64,000 nt of DNA from Kappaphycus alvarezii (GCA_002205965.3 NADL03000010.1:186001-250000), one strand, 5' to 3'. Shown: positions 1 to 12,260, numbered from the stretch's first letter. Notes: generated by a model from the sequence alone, not told the origin. Translations and numbers: made by a program.

Positions 1-3000
1 CTGAGGTGCTTTTTCCATGATAACATGAAAGGGCGTAATAGTATGCACAAATCAATGCACCTCACACAGTTTTTGGCATACAGTTTCAACTGCTTTTCAT
101 TGGTTCTTTCCCATAAGCCTTCATAATTTTCGAATTGTCCTTTGTATTTCTAGGGAACGCGGCGATAGTGATAGGTATAAATGAAAATGAAGTGGCAGAT
201 GACATGAAAGTACGGGGACTACATAGGGAAATTATAAACGCTCGGATCAACCACCAAAGGAGCCAGATCGACAAAGGTTAGATCCCAGTAAAAGGAACAT
301 AAAAAGCTGCAGTGGTTGTTTTCAATATATAATGTGTTTATGTACGCATTGTAAAAAGACACAAGTACACGATTAATCGAGACAACGCAATAACAAACAA
401 CAAGGTTAACTGAGAATAGTAATTAAACCTCTTGACATAGAATCTGATTCTGTTCTATTACCGTTTCGCGGCCGGTGTGAGGAATTCGGTGGAATTATGC
501 GATGGAAGCGGTTGAGTATCAGGTGTGGGCAACTCCTGCGGTTGATGCACTGCAGGAGTTGCACACAGTAGCACACGATTATTGTAACTGGAAGGCTCAG
601 ATCCTCCGTCTGTTTCAGAAATTCATTCGAGGGTCCCAAAGTTTTTCGTTTGCGCTATGCTCATTTATTGCTGTTTAAGAACAGTGTCTGTGCCCGGCAT
701 AGAGAAAAGGAGAGCATTCATGTATCTCGTTCAACTTGTACAATCCATTGAGTAGCTTTGGATTGTTTTGAGGATACTTCCGCTAATTTCTCGATACCCT
801 CTGTTACTCTCTTTAAAGTACCAATCTGCTTGAAAGCCCTTGGAAAAGCATTGTTCCAATTTTTATCTCTTTTCCTCGGATACTTCCGGCAATACTACAC
901 TCCCAACTTGATTTGGTCTGGAATCAGAGCTTTAATTACCTTAAATGCCATTTAATGTAGTAAAAGAACTCTTAAGATAAGCCCCAGCATAAAATTCATC
1001 TAATGATTTCACTTTTTCTTTCGATCACGGCATCTATGACCAGGAATGAGTGGTTCTGAAAAAATTAAGGCAGTCTTAGAAAATATAATCTGGACCTACA
1101 TCTACAGTTGAGTAGCGTAGAATTATGTACATGTGTGATAAGTTTGCATCTCTATTGAACACAACAGTCGCTGTGCGAAAAACTTACTCTTCTGTTGGGG
1201 AACCAGTAGGGTTCTTCTCAATAGCTCCGGGAACAAATTTCTCTGATTCACATCGTGACTGCGGTTTAGTTGCACGGTGTACTACCCAGTAATCTCGGGG
1301 TGTACGAAATTTCTGAATTTTTTGCTGTACGCCTGTGATAAAGCATTTGTAGGCTTGGAGAGCTTGTGACGGAAACAGGTCTTTCTTTTTTCGAAAACCG
1401 GAGAAGGGGTACTCTGCTGCAGCAACATATGCCCTACAGGGTGCCACTCTTTCCTATTTTTCCATCCCTTTCCCATCTGCACGTCTATCGAAACGATTAA
1501 AGTACGATTGGAGTTGTTTTTGGGATGATTTCTCAGAGTTTGTGGGGGAAATACTGAGCGATTTTTCGCATTCTTGATCAAGAAGAAATTTCTGATTTGC
1601 GATCATTGACTATTGCCGAGAGGTGCATTTTTCGTTTTCTTTTCTTTTTAATACGCGCCATATTGTTTTCTTTCTTTTGTAATAAGGAAATAGATATTGC
1701 TAGAGGGGGTGCGAAAGGAGAGGAAGTGTTCGAAAAGGAGCGAAAAGGCAGGACTGGATGTGTTCACCAAGTTTCTGTAGACTGATCTAGTCGATTGATC
1801 GACTAGGTCGGCGATCCTGCAGTAGAAAAATGGATTGGTAGATAGCGGAGCTACAGTACGTATATATTATTTGTTCGATAAGCCAGGACGTGATATTTTT
1901 TGGATTCCGATTCACCTCAATAGAATGAAAATTCTAAAAGAACCGGTTGACTCCGAATTAGATTTCCATGAGAACGTGTCAAATTGCGATGGCCAACTCT
2001 AAAACTTTTGATTTTACGCAACCAGTAGGGATTCTCTTAGCTCACCAAGCCGAAAAAGTAGGTAAAGTACTGTACCGTAACACATTATTTCCTGCGAAGA
2101 AAATAGGAAACAGAAAACTAGGTGCAAGTTGCTCGTCAGAAGAGGCCACACAAAGGAGTTCTGTACTTAAAATGAAACCGGTTCAGTGATCAATTACATG
2201 TTTCGGTACTACTAGAGACTACTTAAAGCGACTGTGTTTGGACCATAGATATCAGATTAATTCGAATACAATCTGTACCTGAAACTATTTGAATTGCTGA
2301 GGAATCGTGGTTGAGTGGTCTTGAGAATAAAAATCATTGTACCGTTCAAGATTTTATAACTTAAGTGTTTAGAAGAAACAGAGGTTTAGAAGCATTTTTT
2401 TAAAACTGAAGATAAAGACCGCGTGATTCTGAGAGTGGCAAAAAGTCTCGAGTAATGAGAGGTTGTTGACGAAGAGTAAAGGCCTAGGGTCGATACATGC
2501 ATCTTCAAGTGAGAGGTTAATCTTGCGAAAAAGTACGGCTTGCTGAAAAAGGACCGTTACATTCAAATTAACTTTAGAATATGATATAGGGACCGAAATT
2601 AAGGGCTATCGTTCGCTGCTCGAGTGAAAAATACATGTAGATGCCACAGTGAAAGGCCGAGCGATGAATAAGAGGCTCAAGTTTGCACATGCATGAGAGC
2701 TACTTCGAAATCTCGGCTCCAGGCAAGAGAACCCGAGACAAAGAACTCAGCAGTCAATTTCTGTCTGCATTTTATCAGAACTATTTTCCCTTATCATAAC
2801 TAAACATAGAAGCATTAGCCCATCATTTGACTTCAGAATAACAGTGGCCGCGCTGGTGACTAAAATAATTGGAGAACCCTGACTTGCTCGAAGACACTGT
2901 TGGACTTCTAAGGCCAAGATACTTATCGATTTTACAGAGAAACTCGCCCCGGCCACTTGACATCTACAAAACTGATGACTTGAAATTGGTCTGTGGCCTA

Positions 3001-3560
3001 TCTGAAAGGAGCCTGTGACTGGCCTGTAATAAATCTGTGACTTACTCGACTTAACAATTGCTTGGACCGAGCAAATAGTTTTTGTGCTTTCATCTAAGCT
3101 TCAAGCTTACACAGTCGTTTCCTTATAATCCTTGGCATTCAACTCATGCTAACTTGTCTTTGAATTCTCTCAGAAATTAATCCCGGTCGGAGCGAAAGTT
3201 CTGAAGTTACCTTGGAGAGTACTCGCCACAAAGGCTTGAAATTACCCTTACTTCACCAATTCGCTGGAAAGTAAAACTAATCTGATGGTCCCGTGCTGGC
3301 TCGCTCGAAAATTCATATATTGAGGGTGTTTTTAACCTCTTGCATCGATTAATATCTGCAAGAATCGTGGTATCGCGAATGCGTCTGCAAAATCCCCAGA
3401 TTACCCTGCTCTTTGCTGTGTGAACGGCAATACTAAAAGTACTGAATTCTGGTAAAAGTCAAAGAGTTTCTAGTCTCTCAGCTCCCTTCCGTTGTTGCAG
3501 CTCCACGTATCGGCGATGATCTTTTGGGGTCCTCAAAGGCTTTATATATCTGATTATATT
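1..3560. other. AT-rich stretch without a recognisable gene
   Basis: Only short open frames of 60-100 codons occur here, in competing frames and without a recognisable domain. Base composition resembles the transposon-rich parts of the window. I see no RNA gene and no element with identifiable ends. It is most likely old, eroded repeat DNA, which is inference from composition only. Confidence 0.5.
1784..1809. repeat. Short inverted repeat (hairpin)
   Basis: Two 11-base arms (GATCTAGTCGA and TCGACTAGGTC) flank a 4-base loop TTGA with one mismatch between the arms. No gene lies next to it, so a terminator or operator role cannot be argued. Confidence 0.5.
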
Positions 3561-3564
3561 CCCA

Positions 3565-4100
3565 TCGAGTACCAGGAATTTTTCTATAGTGAAGCAGTCG
3601 CTGCGTATTTTCTACTTTTCAATTCAAGATAAGCACCGAAAGTCCAAAGAGACAAATGACACGGGCAGTACAATGTAAATTTTCCCCTGAAACCTCGACA
3701 TGCACAGCATAAGTCCAAGGAGATAAGATACGTCAAAACTTTGAGTACCACAAATAGGGCAAGAGTAGGTTGGGTTAGGTGTTTTGGTAGTATGGTTTGT
3801 GTTTTTTGGTGGATTTAGTGAGTTTGGTAGTAGTTTTGCAGTGTCAAGGCCATAATATCCCTTAATTTCACTTTATGCAGGAAACCTAGGAAAACCCAAA
3901 CGCAATAAATAATAAAAAACACCTATAATGTAGTTACCAAGTACCCCCTACAGTGTTGCGTATTTTTGTGCTTAACGCAATGTGCTGCAGTGCGATGCAC
4001 ACAATTTGTGGCACAAAGCCATGCAAAGTACTTTGCAAAGCCCTCGAGATCCAAATTGGAGGCCATGTCCAGTACATGGCTCTTTTGAGCAGAATTTTTG
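3565..4100 (+). repeat. Degenerate direct repeat, copy 1
   Basis: The stretch begins with TCGAGTACCAGGAA, which recurs at 4714. It then holds two degenerate units with the core AAGTCCAAGGAGA, a GT-rich spacer, the string CCCCCTAC and the string AGCCATGCA followed by AGTACT. The same blocks recur in the same order about 1.15-1.2 kb downstream. The spacing and order suggest two LTR-like copies flanking a short interior, but no coding domain or clear terminal TG..CA was found. Confidence 0.5.
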
Positions 4101-4713
4101 GCCAAATATTGTGCCCTTGTTTCAGGCATACCAAATACGCAAAGTATTGTGCCCTTGTTGGCCAAAAATACGTACTTACTGTAATTTACTACACAATCTG
4201 CTCTTGACAGCTATGAATGGTACTGCCAAAACTTCGCTGGGCAGTCGCAAAGCACGGACCAGAATGGCAGTTTTGCTGTTCACTGATGCCTCGCCAGTCT
4301 TGGACACCGGTCCAGGGTACTTTGAATAGACTACGGATTGGTACTAATTGCACTCTGGGAGAGATACTGACAGTAAACCACTGTATGTGTTAGAGCACTC
4401 AGCTGACAGGACATGTGTACGTGAAACATACAAATTGAACCGTCAAAGAATTTTACGTGGCTCCGGATTATGAACTATGTATATAATAGTACCGCTTTGT
4501 GCGGGTATTGAAGGGTTTCTTATTTTAATTTCTTTTTGTTTTGATTTTTGTTCCCTTTTTGTTCCCTTTCTTTTGTTTTTTTCCTATTTAACCCTCGCTC
4601 GTTTCCTACCGCTACGAATTAAACCTGCCAATCCTTCCCTATGACTCAATCCTTAGCAGCCGTGGTGGTCTCTCTGCGTCCTTAGTGGCTCCGCAGGCAT
4701 TCAACCAACCTCT

Positions 4714-5250
4714 TCGAGTACCAGGAAGGTTTAAATTATAGCAGCCACTGAGGGTATTGCCCCTTGAACTTCGAGCTAAGCAACGAAAGTCCAAGGAGAC
4801 AAGAGACACACTGCAGTATAATGGGTATTGACCCCTTTAACTTCGGTATACACACCGTAAGTCCAAGGAGACAAGGGACACTACTGCTTTGAGGAAAACA
4901 GACAAGAGAAGAGCAACTTTTTGGTTGTTGTGTGGTTTTTGGGTTTATGAGTTGGTTGGGGTGTGGGTGGGGTTTGGGTGTCTGGAGTTGTGGGTGTTGG
5001 GGTGTTGGTTTTTCGGCCGGTCGCGGCTCGTACCCCAGTCGACCAGCCTTTATATAGAGATTCGTAAATTTGAAAATACTCAAATTGGTACTAAATTCCT
5101 AGCAAAAACAAAAACATCAGCCTTGGGCTCCCCTATTTGCCTGTTTCAGACGCCCCCTACTGTACTGTTGTGCAGTGTATGCTACTTAAGGCTTAGAGCC
5201 ATGCACAGTACTGTACATGGCTCTCGGGATCATAACTTGTGGCCGCAGGA
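4714..5250 (+). repeat. Degenerate direct repeat, copy 2
   Basis: This is the second copy of the block at 3565. It shares the opening TCGAGTACCAGGAA, the AAGTCCAAGGAGACAAG core, the GT-rich middle, CCCCCTAC at about 5153 and AGCCATGCACAGTACT at about 5197. The interior between copies (about 4100-4710) contains a TATATAATAG string near 4480 and a T-rich tract. It could be a small LTR-type element without coding capacity or a duplicated non-coding segment. Confidence 0.5.
4752..4893 (+). repeat. Tandem pair of 71-base units
   Basis: Units starting at 4752 and 4823 share GGGTATTG, a CCCCTTGAACTTCG-like stretch and AGTCCAAGGAGACAAG. The same tandem pair, more degenerate, lies near 3604-3740 in the upstream copy, so the duplication predates separation of the two large repeats. 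Confidence 0.6.
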
Positions 5251-5259
5251 AACCGGCCA

Positions 5260-6690
5260 CCATCAGCCACATAACAATATATCGCAAGGCGTCACAGCGT
5301 TGCAGGAATACAAAACGGACAACATAAATCTGTAAGGGCTACTCGGTAATCAAGTTTTTGATTTTCGTGCATCTCATATGTAAGCTGGAATCGAAGAGGT
5401 TTTTTGCTCAGGACTGTACGCCTAGTCAGGACTCGGGCCACACCACTATCACCATCAAGGACCTAAAACACCACTACCGACACTAGACCTTCTCCTATCC
5501 TGTTAGGGGTCCCCAAGCAGTGACTTCTCTTTTTTCCTTCGATTTACGGTGTTTCGGCCGAAGTTCAGGGGAGCAGTATAGTTTTTACTGCCCGTTCTAA
5601 TTGTCTATTTGTACTTTTGGTGTCTAGTTCGAATTTAATGAGGACAGTACCCTTGGCGACTGTTTAAACCATAAACCTTCTTGGTCACCGAAAAGAACGG
5701 TAAGAGGGTAAAAAATTCTTTTAGGACTCCACAAGATTACTGCCGTTACAGTGACCTTCGAAGTCGATAGAAAGCGGATGGATTTCCATAAGGTAGGACG
5801 TAGTAACCGAAGAAGAGAGCATTATAGATGATCATAACATAACGGATTACTCAAGAAAACACTTTATTGATACTGAGGCGTAGAAGGGGCCTAATAATCT
5901 GAATCTGAGTACATTTTGTTCTTATCGCTTCTTCATTGCATATATACACTTACTGGAAGACAGTAAAATGTAGTTCGGAGCCCATAGTCTGGCATTCTTA
6001 TCATACAAACGATCTTAGACTTTTTTGCTCAACTACTTCTTCCAAAACCTAAGCACAGACCGACCTCACTTCTTTTTTCACTTTATTTTGGTTATCAAGA
6101 TTAGCAGTAAAACAAATATGAGGAAAATTTACACTAAATGGATACTCTGAAGCAACACAGTAAAAGAAGAAAAAATTAATCTAGATCCAATTCTCTGCTT
6201 CACGTCCGCAGTATTTTGAGATAAAAATCAAGAATAAACTATACATAAAATTCTGAATCATGAGCACTACCTATGGTGCAGCATACATTTATAGCATAAT
6301 TCTTTGGACTACCATGAATAGCAAAATAATTTCGCGTAATGGTATCCTAATCGTCAATAGAACCCATTAAACTCTATCTGAACCCCTTTATGGAGCGAGG
6401 TTGCGAGCGAGCCACGTGTACACGTGTTATAGATGGACACGTTTGGGGACACTCCGGTGCATGTGGTATGGAATTTCGGGTACGAAACAGAGACCGATCT
6501 AGTGAAATGCAAACGGTGGCTATGTTAGAAGTACAGCAGCTTAGGTAAGACTGAAATGAGAACTTTGGTTAGCACAACAGGTAAAATGATTGAATGCATC
6601 AGTGTTTTTTTGTTTTTTTGGTCGGGTAAAACAGCGAAAGCTGAACCGTGCACCACTCAACTAAGACTACTATACTACGCGTGAATTATC
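5260..6690. other. Non-coding AT-rich stretch 3' of the amine oxidase
   Basis: No open frame of useful length and no domain. It holds a perfect palindrome at 6413-6426 and a poly-T tract near 6606. The last few hundred bases are the 3' flank of the minus-strand amine oxidase gene. Confidence 0.5.
6413..6426. promoter_or_regulatory. 14-base palindrome with two CACGTG boxes
   Basis: CACGTGTACACGTG reads identically on both strands and contains two overlapping-type G-box/E-box hexamers. It lies about 275 bases beyond the stop codon of the amine oxidase. A binding site for a bHLH or bZIP factor is possible but unproven; chance occurrence is not excluded. Confidence 0.3.
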
Positions 6691-6700
6691 GTAAAAAAAA

Positions 6701-8346
6701 CTAATACTTGAATGTATTTGCGCTTGTAGCAACGCAAGGTGCACCGATAGGACGATACAGTGAGCCATACTTCTGAACGATTGCGCATGCATTGAGAAGA
6801 GCGCTCATGAATGCGCCCTCATTCCATCCTCCCGCGCCTAAAATATCCTCAGAGTTGATGTAGACACAATGTCTTTCCTTGTTCTTGAGGCGGTCCCAAT
6901 AGTACATGATTCCTTGATACCCTCTATAAAATCTGGCGACCGGTTGTAGAAGTCGGTGAGCGAAAGGGTTTCCTCGGGCCATTTAATACCAACCACCTCT
7001 TCGATGTTTGCCAGCATGGTTTTCCATACTGCTTCATACTTGTGTCCACCAACGATTTCTCTTATGTCTTCAATGCAAACGTCAACGACTTCCTGTAAAG
7101 ACATATCTGCCATCTTCGAGTAACTATCCTCCCAACCATACCACAAAAGAACAACACGAAAGTTCGGGTTTGTGGCAGGAAGTATGTATACTTTTTGAGT
7201 TCTTTTGTCAGAAGGAAGCATCCGTCGGAAATCCGGATTATTAACTTCAGGGACTTTTGTGACCTTGACGCGAGCAAACACCTTACCCGACAAGCCCCCA
7301 TCAATGCTCTTCATCGTATCTATAATTTCAGGACGATAAACTTTGATAGACCGCTTATCTTGCAAGCGGCGGGTAACGTGGTGCCAATAACCACATCACT
7401 AAAAGAATGATAACCGTCGCGCCCACGAACGTATACCCTAATCGTCTTCTTCGACTTGTCTAACCTCACCACCTTTTTGTTGAGCCGGATCGACACGCCG
7501 TAGCTTTCCGCTGCTTTACCGAGTGCTTGAACGAATTCTTCAGCCGAAACAGGCACAACACTTCCATGTTTCCCTCGCTTAGACAAACTCCTTTGCTTGT
7601 CCTCGAAGCCATTGACAATCATTCTCATGATTATGTGGATTGCCTTGTTGAAGTAAACTCCATATCCCCGCGCCCGACACCGAGGGTTCCGAAGACGTCA
7701 AGATCTTCATCATTCCAATGTGGGAAGAGTTCGCAAAATGCTTGCTTAATTGTTTTTCCTTTCATCCAATCCAACCAACCCTGGATATCATCAGAAGCGT
7801 CTAACCCCTTTTGGAGCTTGAAGCGAATGTCGGCCCAAGAAACCAATCCACCCCAACCCTCTTCCACAAATTTATCCAGGTCGTCCCTAATCGGCTTGAT
7901 CATTGCAGGAGCATCTTTGCCCCCTTTCCAATCGACCTGAGTACTCTTAAACGAAAATAACGTGTGTGCTACGCTCGGGTCTGGAAAATCATCACGTAAG
8001 TCCATCTTGAGCGCGACTGCAATCTCCCCGAACAATGCTTGGCCGCGGCAAAACGCATCATCCCCATATGGACTTTCGTACCATCACGGAAGGTTTCGCA
8101 AAAGGCACGTCCTGCTAATTTGTCAGCTGCTTCGTAGATTGTTACCGAAGCGCCAGCTCGGGCAAGAAGGATGGAAAGATAAAGGTTGGCCTGGCCACCT
8201 CCTATCAATAGAAAGCTCTTCCCGTTCAAACCATTACCGATTGGAGAGAATACGTGTCCGTGCGAAGTGATCCAATCAGGAAAGTTGCAGTAAGGCGTGT
8301 CCACGTAGGCTTGCCTAATGTACGCGGCTTCACCGGTGGATGACAT
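6701..8346 (-). CDS. Flavin amine oxidase (tryptophan 2-monooxygenase / L-amino-acid oxidase-like), frame-broken
   Basis: Predicted FAD enzyme oxidising an amino acid or amine with oxygen. The ATG at 8346 opens a frame with a dinucleotide-binding motif at residues 49-54 (GGGQAN) followed by a long helix and an acidic residue (E72) that would bind the FAD ribose, then a DKLAGRAF second-arginine motif. A GVGRGGYG stretch, a VVIGTT strand and the C-terminal GGWNEGAF flavin-contact motif follow, in the order seen in IaaM-type enzymes. The frame is lost four times (near 8035, 7668, 7375 and 6930); each time one extra T or G in an existing run restores it. The restored length is 549 codons, about that of bacterial IaaM. 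Oddities: the third glycine of the FAD motif is Asn, and the gene sits alone between repeat tracts without the pyrimidine-rich leader of its neighbours. Substrate cannot be read from sequence; bacterial-type ancestry is inference. Confidence 0.8.
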
Positions 8347-8479
8347 ATTGAAGCTTAAAGGGAATATATGTCTTAGCGGATAACAGTCTCGATAGGGAAT
8401 TTCTCTAATACTGGGACGAAAACAAGTGGATGCAATGACCGAAAAAGTAGCTAAGACGAAATCAGTTGATCACACGCGA

Positions 8480-8487
8480 TATTTATA
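8480..8487 (-). promoter_or_regulatory. TATA box of the amine oxidase gene
   Basis: The minus strand reads TATAAATA, a consensus TATA box, about 135 bases upstream of the ATG at 8346. This leaves room for a leader of roughly 100 bases. No other gene start is nearby. Confidence 0.5.
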
Positions 8488-8498
8488 GACCTGTAGCA

Positions 8499-8536
8499 CC
8501 CGCTCTCAAGCGGGAGCTAGCTTGCGAGCGGGAGCT
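8499..8536. repeat. Hairpin and repeated GCGGGAGCT upstream of the TATA box
   Basis: CCCGCT and AGCGGG (8499-8514) form a perfect 6-base hairpin around CTCA. GCGGGAGCT occurs at 8510-8518 and again at 8528-8536. The site lies just upstream of the predicted TATA box, so it is a candidate upstream element of the amine oxidase promoter (inference). Confidence 0.4.
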
Positions 8537-8539
8537 GTA

Positions 8540-11500
8540 AAAGCGCATAATTTTGGCATATCAGGGTTACAATACAGATATTTTTGATACTAATACATGA
8601 AAAAACATAATCAATTTCAATGAATGTAAAAAGCATGAAGGGTAGATTTAGATCAAATAAATCGCTTAAAGGATATACTTGAACGATGTTTATGTGAAAA
8701 AGTACCTTCTTTGCGACTTAAATTACATCGCTTGAACCCTTTGCGGCTTAAAAACGTATTTGTGGGTTTATTTTGGTGAGGGAACCCAATTTCGTTGACA
8801 TATCTGTTTTTTTACTAGAAGACTAAACATATTGCAATGTTACAATATTTTTAGATATAAATTCTCAAATATGATGAACTTTCAGATCAATTTTATGTTT
8901 CTTGGAGAGATTGAAATTTTAGTCGCCAGAGACCGCGTATAGGTGCTTTCCAGAAGCATCATTGTTGTAGGGTACTCAACTTTTAGCTTCCTTTCCCGAT
9001 ACTTACATTATTTCCAATAAAATTTCTGATCCCAGAGATATATTTCGCGTGAGGCAGTAGTTCGACATAATGTACTATCACTCGACTGAAGCAATAAAGG
9101 GAACATATTGCCTTTCTATTTTACAAAATACAGTAGCATTGTTGATGGCGATGATAAACCCATTGCTTTTTTCTGGTCTCCCTTTATTTTCTTAGCCACC
9201 TTGGAAAATTCATCGAGTGAGTCAGCTATCATTATAGTAACTGTCTCGAGAAAAGGGCCGCATTTTCTTTCGAGATAAGACATCTAGTAAGCCTTTTAAA
9301 TTAAATGTCTTTGATTAAGGGTATGAAGGAGAGATAGAGCAGAAATTGAGAAGTATATATCTTGCTTTGTAATTACTGTGATGTAAAAAGAGCAGACAGT
9401 GAAGCAATACTCAGCTTGTAAAGAATGTGCTAAGAAAGACTGTAATTTGTAAGCAAGAGAGATATCTGAGTTAAACGACAGAGGGGCTCGTGCACTATTG
9501 GCTTGTTGTAAACCAAGCCATTCTTGAACTTTGTTTCGCTTAAATTCCCTTAAAACGGATATGCACACAATTCAGATTCCGTAGCAGTTGCTAATCCTTA
9601 TCTAGAGAACGAAACGGGCTTTAACAACAATTATTATAGTTTATAATACACTAATTATGATCAGAAACAATTCAGTTCAATTAAAATCGGCTTAAATGGC
9701 GTTTTAAGTGGACGCGATAAGCTTTTTAATATTATAATCAGCTTAAGAGGATCAGAAGCGTTCCAAAGCGAGTAAAAAAATGTGGAAAATATGTAACCGT
9801 AAGTTTGAAGTACGAATGCAAGCGTAGAAAGAAATATTTGCGTGTAGTTAACCAGAAGACAGTTATAAATACAAGAAAAGGGAAGCAAAGTTTGCAAAAA
9901 TTGATGAAATGAAGAATTCCAAGGTATTTACCGCGAAGTTTCTCGGTAGAGGTTTTATGCTTTCTATTACACACATGCGAACTTCAAAAACATCATGAGC
10001 AAAGTAAAGTAGAAGAAACAATAAGAATTTGAAAGCCCAGCGCACCATTCAAGGGTACAGGGTGATAGAAATAATATACACGGACCATGAGGCTACGATA
10101 CCAGTGCCCTCTTTGACAGAACTTATACTCCCTGTGGCTACTGGAAAGCGGTTTCGAATATTATTACGCAGAGAAAACTAATCATAAATTAAGGGTTTCC
10201 CAAATCGAGAAAAACTCGATATCCCGGGAATTACAGATGATAAATCCCTCGAATAGCTTCGCTTTACTTATGGAACTTGCGATGCAGGAGGTTACTAGAA
10301 TGTTCACATACCTTTTCATGTAGAAAAAGAGTTAAGCGTGACTATGAAATTAGCCCTCTCTGATTGAGGGGCGGAGAAACTTGATCCGAATCTGCAATAT
10401 TTGGATGAATTTGCCATTTCCTGTATATTGTCTAAGACTACCGCACCAGAAAAGATCCCTACGGAAAAGCGAAGATGTTTTGAGGTCTGAAAACTTCTCT
10501 ATCTCTCATTTCAAAAGATGTAAGCTCATGCTTCCATGTATTTCGGATACGAACCTATATATAATATCCCATTAACAGGAAAGCTCAAGGTACTGAGGAA
10601 GCTTTCAAGTGTTAAAAGATTTGTAATTCCAACAAGACTTTAAAAAGGCAAAGTCGATTGGAATTCACAGACTGATGCATAGCTGTTTGTGTGTAGTTCC
10701 GCCCATCCTTAAGATTCATGCAGACACTACATTCGCGTCCAACGATGATCTTTCTTACTAGCCAAAATATATTATTTGTGTTCACTAACAAGTTTGGGCG
10801 AGCTCATGTTCTGAAATACTTGGGCAAAAATTACAAACGATTTCTGAAATCAGTAATGGGTGAAGAAAAGTCCAGATTTGGTGACGGTTCCTACAAAGCG
10901 TTTATGCTCACAGAAGACCTGGAAAACTGCTCGGTTTTCCGAAAAGGTCTCAATGTTTTAGAGACTCAAAATAGAAATTCAAATTAGATACCAAGGGACA
11001 GATGATAATTGAACACCACTTTATGATCGATACTTTCACTGGCAGGCAGTTTTGCAAGAGTACAGTGATTGCGCAGATTGAATTTATCTGTCGCACCAAG
11101 AACCCTGTGGCTCTTTATATTGCGCGGTTAAAGTGCTGCAAACAATCTACTGGAGAATGGATCTGATATGTGTTCTGTCGTATAGTGGATAGTTCGTTCT
11201 GGACAATCCACCGCTACCGAAATTGGAGGATTATGATGGTGTAGGAAACTGTTGGTGGCTGGCATTTCAGTTTTTTATGCGAGTGCGCAATTTGTAATTT
11301 CTTGCTCGGTGATGGCAATAAAAAAAGTTGTGTTAGTGCCGGTTGAGGATTGGCTTTTCCTTGTTGCCATCATCTTCTTTCGTCGAACCTTCTCGTCTCT
11401 TAAAGCTCCGGAACCGGAGACGCACGCCTACGAGAAACCCATGTCGGTTGTAGGGCTGGTCTAGCGAACAGGAGGGAACGACACGCCTTCCACGATTCTA

Positions 11501-11560
11501 CCACCGTAGAGGAAAAACTGCGGCAAGGTGACAAGTTGTGATTTGCAGGCAGTTGCCGTA
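8540..11560. other. Gene-poor AT-rich stretch
   Basis: Several open frames of 60-90 codons occur on both strands (the longest on the plus strand at 10718-10987), but none shows a domain, a second supporting exon or a compositional shift. I see no element ends. Treated as unannotated intergenic or repeat-derived DNA. Confidence 0.45.
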
Positions 11561-11564
11561 ACTT

Positions 11565-12260
11565 ACTGCGCTTTACAGTACATTGGTAATTTGTTTTGTA
11601 AATTGCAGTAAGTTGCCTTTACTCACTTCACTTTACAGTGGCATTGAGCCGGCCCTGTAAGAAATTTTACAGTATTTACTGTAACCCAGTAACCACTTCT
11701 CCTGCGCAATGCACTCCCAGCCTGGTGGATGCATTACAAAAGACCACATGTTCCATACAGTAAAAGAACCCAAAAATTCCCCCTTTACAGTGTAATGTAC
11801 TACATTACAATCTGGTCAACTGTTGCTGTAGATGTGATTTTGTCCGGGTAGCCAAACATTTGGGCAGCACATGGACCATCCAGTTGGTTTGTACTGTGTG
11901 TGCAACACTTTTGTTGCAACACTACGAAGTCACAACAATTCTAATCTGCACGGTCGTACAGGATATCCTGCATTAGATATTGTACCATAGAAGTATGGTA
12001 TCCTACGGTACTACTGTAGAATCGTATCCGGCCGTGGATACTGTACCATTACAGTAGAACTATGGTATCCTACGGTACTGTCCATCTGCTTTGGATACCA
12101 CAGAAAGTATGTACTACCTGTACTGTACAGTATGCATTTGCCGTAAACTACGTGCAGTGCAGTACTGTACTGTACAGTACAATATCATTTTCGGCGCTTT
12201 ACCGCTCAGCCGAGTCAACTGTTCTACTGCACTACAGTATGTTCACAATAGCGAATGTGT
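11565..12260. promoter_or_regulatory. Cluster of TACTGTACAGTA-type palindromes
   Basis: Exact TACTGTACAGTA occurs at 12121-12132 and 12168-12179, with many half or near copies (TTTACAGTA, TACTGTA, GTACTGTAC) from about 11570 onward. A 12-base word should be present far less than once in 64 kb by chance. The density around non-coding DNA next to C-rich leader-like sequence suggests a promoter-associated element or a repeat family. No gene start could be assigned to it. Confidence 0.5.
11976..12079 (+). repeat. Local duplication of a TATGGTATCCTACGGTACT block
   Basis: TATGGTATCCTACGGTACT occurs at 11994-12012 and at 12061-12079, each preceded by a GATA(T/C)TGTACCAT string. The pair looks like a degenerate duplication of about 40 bases with a period near 67, inside the palindrome cluster. 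Confidence 0.6.

Noticed and set aside
6701-8346. Programmed -1 ribosomal frameshifting in the amine oxidase
   Set aside because: Four shifts in one gene, the same pattern in unrelated genes, and no slippery heptamer with a downstream structure. Adding one base in a run explains each site better.
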